Below are positions 5,586 through 7,415 of a stretch of 7,415 nt of DNA, one piece after another. This stretch comes from Candidatus Micrarchaeaceae archaeon (GTDB taxonomy: Archaea; Micrarchaeota; Micrarchaeia; Micrarchaeales; Micrarchaeaceae): NCBI GenBank assembly GCA_027310535.1, contig DAIDAQ010000005.1, positions 1-7,415 on the forward strand. Direction: 5' to 3'. The stretch's first letter is position 1. Every line of letters starts with the position of its first letter. A program made the position numbers and the translations under genes. The notes beneath the pieces were generated by a model. The model was not told the origin of the DNA, did not search any database, and saw only the letters and a list, made by a program, of their open reading frames with translations.

Positions 5586-6785
5586 TCAGAGAATGATGCT
5601 TATGCGCTTGCCGTAGGTGTCAAGAACTTCCTTCTCTATCTTTTCCTTGGCATCACGCTTCTCTGCCTCTAGCTCTGCCACTCTCTTTGAGAGCTGCTCC
5701 GCCTTCCTCTTCCGCTCCAGCTCGGACTTTGCCGCAGACAGCGCTTCGTTCAGCTCGCTTTGTTGTGCCTCCAGATCCGCGGTTGCATTCTTCCTCTCTG
5801 TTTCAATGCGCCTTTCTTCATCTATCAGCCCCCTGAGGCCGCCCATGGCCTTGTTGATCTTTTCGATGGTCGCCTCCCTGTTTTTTGTGTCAACAGTCCC
5901 ATCGCTGACAGCGCCCTCCAAGCCTTTCAGCATCTCAGCAAAGCGCTCGTGCCTTTCTATAATCAGCTCCTTGTTAAGAAGATATTCATGTAACTTTTCC
6001 TTTTGCATTGTTTTATGGTCATATTTCTTCGCAACCCTTTCCAGTGGCTGCACAATAATATTTATTTCCATCCTCTTCTCCGCAAGCCTCACAGCAAGTT
6101 GTTCTAACTTCCTCGCCTGCTCTTTTGTCACCCCTTTTAGGGCCTCTGCATCCCTGCCAGCCACCGCGCTGCCTGTTCCTGCCGACATTTTTGATGTCCG
6201 TTCAAGCGCATCAGCGCCTTCTATGCGGGCATGCAGCTCCCTGACGTCGTCCAGTATCTTCCTATAAGAAGCAAATCCGCCGGCTTCGGCGTCAAGGGTG
6301 CGCTTGAGCTCGCCCATGCCCCTCTCCAATTCGGATGAGGCTGCCTTGAAGCCGCCAAGATGCTTTGCATATGCGATGATAACAGGTTTGAACCTGTAGT
6401 TTACCTGTAGGAGGCGCTTCATCCTTGTCTCGTGCATCCTGAACTCATCCATGCTGGCTTCATATCTTGTTTTCTCTTTTGCATCAGCGCCAATGTCTGC
6501 CTCCCCCACCGTTTCCAGCAGTGCATTTACATAGCTCGCCTTCAGTGCATCTATCTCTTCTCTCTTTATTCGGTGCAGGTCCTCAAGGTCGGGCTCTGCA
6601 CCCAGGTTGTAGAAGCTGCTGCAGGCACTTTCAAATGCCCTCCATGCCGAATCCAGGCTTTTGTTCTGCCTCTTCGCCCTCTCTGTCACAGCAGACGTGC
6701 TTTCGTCAAACATCTTCTTCAACATGGGTTGCAGCTCTGTGAGTGTGACTCTCATGGGAGGATCAAGTTTCTTTCGGAAGAACAT
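5586..6785 (-). CDS. uncharacterised large coiled-coil protein
   Basis: A 399-residue, highly charged, soluble protein without signal peptide or membrane segment. I do not recognise the family. It starts with a short basic, Pro-containing head (MFFRKKLDPPMRVTLTELQP). A predominantly helical region follows (about 14-195), then a small Gly/Ala/Ser-rich hinge (about 200-212, KMSAGTGSAVAGRD). Long coiled-coil stretches follow at about 216-290 and 303-388, and the end is a short strand-like tail (GKRISIIL). One non-heptad patch, INIIVQPLERVAKKYDHKTM (241-260), interrupts the coil and could be a folded contact site, as could VNYRFKPVIIAYAKHLGGF (128-146). There is no Walker A motif or zinc hook, so it is not an SMC/Rad50 protein itself. 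A structural, cytoskeletal or scaffold role is possible. The ATG is about 25 bases from a TATA box centre and has no Shine-Dalgarno motif, consistent with leaderless translation. An internal Met at residue 11 is the alternative start. Confidence 0.8.
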   Translation of the reverse strand: MFFRKKLDPPMRVTLTELQPMLKKMFDESTSAVTERAKRQNKSLDSAWRAFESACSSFYNLGAEPDLEDLHRIKREEIDALKASYVNALLETVGEADIGADAKEKTRYEASMDEFRMHETRMKRLLQVNYRFKPVIIAYAKHLGGFKAASSELERGMGELKRTLDAEAGGFASYRKILDDVRELHARIEGADALERTSKMSAGTGSAVAGRDAEALKGVTKEQARKLEQLAVRLAEKRMEINIIVQPLERVAKKYDHKTMQKEKLHEYLLNKELIIERHERFAEMLKGLEGAVSDGTVDTKNREATIEKINKAMGGLRGLIDEERRIETERKNATADLEAQQSELNEALSAAKSELERKRKAEQLSKRVAELEAEKRDAKEKIEKEVLDTYGKRISIIL

Positions 6786-6794
6786 ACGTTATTC

Positions 6795-6804
6795 TTGCCG
6801 GCAA
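6795..6804. promoter_or_regulatory. 10-bp palindrome TTGCCGGCAA, possible operator of the coiled-coil gene
   Basis: A perfect palindrome between the minus-strand TATA box (6807-6814) and the predicted start of transcription and translation near 6785. A protein bound here would block initiation, the classic place for an archaeal repressor. No regulator is known and the site occurs once, so this is inference from position and symmetry. Confidence 0.35.
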
Positions 6805-6806
6805 AA

Positions 6807-6814
6807 TTAATATA
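6807..6814 (-). promoter_or_regulatory. TATA box of the coiled-coil gene (leaderless)
   Basis: The minus strand reads TATATTAA, centred about 25 bases before the A of the ATG at 6785. With the usual archaeal spacing, transcription would start at or within a base or two of the start codon. Confidence 0.55.
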
Positions 6815-6830
6815 TCAGGATGTTCATAAT

Positions 6831-6838
6831 CAACGTTG
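6831..6838. promoter_or_regulatory. 8-bp palindrome CAACGTTG next to the plus-strand TATA box
   Basis: A perfect palindrome directly abutting the plus-strand TATA box, where the TFB-recognition element lies. A protein bound there could interfere with TBP/TFB. Eight-base palindromes arise by chance, so support is weak. Confidence 0.25.
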
Positions 6839-6846
6839 TATATATG
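6836..6846 (+). promoter_or_regulatory. TATA box of the OPRT-like gene (leaderless)
   Basis: TTGTATATATG is centred about 24-25 bases before the ATG at 6865, mirroring the geometry of the divergent gene. It includes the in-frame ATG at 6844, which would then lie upstream of the transcript start. This favours 6865 as the true start. Confidence 0.5.
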
Positions 6847-6864
6847 GCAGGCAGACATTTTCCA

Positions 6865-7415
6865 ATGGCAAAGGACGAACTTCTGAGCGAGCTCGTCAAC
6901 TCCGGGGCCTTCACTGTTGATGGTACCTCAGAGTCAGTTGTAAGCTCCTTGCGGCGCCCCCCTTTCATGCTGGACATGGATGCAATGGTACGCACTGGGA
7001 GAATTGTGCGGTTGGCTGGCATGTATGCCGGCTGCATAAAAGAGATGATAGGTGACGATGGGTTTGATGCAATATGCAGTACGCCAGTGGCAGGCAGGAT
7101 GTTTGCCTCAGTGACAGCAGATGCTTATAATAAAAGGTATCTCACCAAAAAGAGTTGGTTCTGTGTGACAGAAGCAGGAGACCGCTTGGGCGATTGGCGT
7201 CCCGCAGAGCACACTCGCGCCGTTCTTGTGGATGGCGTCTTTTCAATGGCAGAGAGCGGAGAGCTAGCGCTTGGCAAAGTGACGATGTCGGCGCCTGGCT
7301 GCGAGATAATCGGTGTGGTTGTTGCGGTCGACAGGCAGGAGGGGGCGGATGATGGAAGGAGTGAATCTGAGCACTTCACAAAGCGGAATTGCATACCTGT
7401 ATATGCAATTACGGG
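6865..7415 (+). CDS. orotate phosphoribosyltransferase-fold protein with eroded active site, 3'-truncated
   Basis: From the ATG at 6865 the frame stays open to the window end (183 residues), with perhaps a few dozen codons missing. The start follows from the TATA spacing and gives an OPRT-like N-terminus (MAKDELLSELVNSGAF). Further matches are SSLRRPPFMLDM (27-38) to the SSGRKSPYYVDM strand, RAVLVDGVFSMAESG (118-132) to the PRPP-binding VLIVDDVITTGGS, and GVVVAVDRQEG (150-160) to the OPRT VVVDREEG segment, ending in IPVYAIT. OPRT (PyrE) makes orotidine 5'-monophosphate from orotate and PRPP in pyrimidine synthesis. The catalytic loop RKEAKDHGEGG aligns without gaps to VTEAGDRLGDW (101-111), so the Arg, both Lys and the His are missing. 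The second Asp of the PRPP motif is Gly124 and TTG is SMA. It may be a pseudoenzyme, a regulator or a transferase with another mechanism. The alignment is from memory of family motifs; fold assignment fairly sure, activity unsure. Confidence 0.68.
   Translation, partial: MAKDELLSELVNSGAFTVDGTSESVVSSLRRPPFMLDMDAMVRTGRIVRLAGMYAGCIKEMIGDDGFDAICSTPVAGRMFASVTADAYNKRYLTKKSWFCVTEAGDRLGDWRPAEHTRAVLVDGVFSMAESGELALGKVTMSAPGCEIIGVVVAVDRQEGADDGRSESEHFTKRNCIPVYAIT

Noticed and set aside
5617..6267. Plus-strand 216-codon frame with a Ser/Phe-rich translation
   Set aside because: It is the complement of Lys/Glu/Ala-rich coiled-coil codons and produces a typical artefactual Ser/Phe-rich string. The minus-strand gene explains the region.
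6382..6397. GGTTTGAACC as a tRNA T-arm
   Set aside because: It resembles the GGTTCGAATCC consensus only loosely. There is no acceptor stem, D-arm or anticodon arm around it, and it lies inside the coiled-coil gene.
6432..6920. Plus-strand 162-codon frame crossing the divergent promoter
   Set aside because: It reads antisense through the coiled-coil gene and across both TATA boxes, and its translation has no domain character.
7125..7394. Minus-strand frame of 89 codons at the right end
   Set aside because: It is antisense to the OPRT-like frame, which has recognisable motifs along its whole length.
1..7415. CRISPR array, insertion sequence or prophage
   Set aside because: I see no regularly spaced repeats, terminal inverted repeats or target duplications, and no transposase, integrase or phage-like protein.

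Overview
The window looks like a piece of an archaeal chromosome, moderately GC-rich by eye. The evidence is AT-rich TATA-type boxes about 25 or 36 bases before start codons, a GGTG Shine-Dalgarno motif before two genes, heavy use of AGG (Arg) and ATA (Ile) codons, and secreted proteins rich in N-x-S/T sequons. Dense packing and divergent versions of ordinary genes would suit a small-genome lineage such as Micrarchaeota or other DPANN archaea, but that placement is a guess. I see no mobile element, CRISPR array, tRNA or rRNA.

Layout. Positions 1-1989 (+) hold the 3' part of a C-terminally anchored surface protein and a MacB/FtsX-type ABC permease, probably one operon whose ATPase would lie upstream of the window. 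Strong RNA hairpins sit in the gap between the two genes and directly after the permease stop. Positions 1990-2285 are the only long non-coding stretch. It holds the hairpin, a 13-bp palindrome, an 11-bp direct repeat and the promoter of the next gene. Positions 2286-4885 (+) hold a Bcp/PrxQ peroxiredoxin, a divergent Amt ammonium transporter and a secreted SIMPL (DUF541) protein, each with its own TATA-like box 39-40 bases before its start codon. The SIMPL gene overlaps by 14 bases the end of a convergent DUF218/YdcF-type gene (4872-5528, -). Upstream of that on the same strand is a large uncharacterised coiled-coil protein (5586-6785, -). Divergent from it is the start of an orotate phosphoribosyltransferase-fold protein (6865 to the window end, +).

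Functional picture. The plus-strand genes suggest export or remodelling of the cell surface, peroxide defence and ammonium uptake. They look like housekeeping neighbours, not one pathway. The most unusual part is the right end. The OPRT-like protein keeps the fold signature, but its catalytic loop and PRPP motif are eroded, so it may be a pseudoenzyme or have changed activity. It shares a compact divergent promoter with the coiled-coil gene. Both genes appear leaderless, and each half of the promoter carries a perfect palindrome where an operator could sit. I found no clear evidence of a defence system or other multi-gene system of a new type. The OPRT-like/coiled-coil pair is the best candidate for something undescribed.
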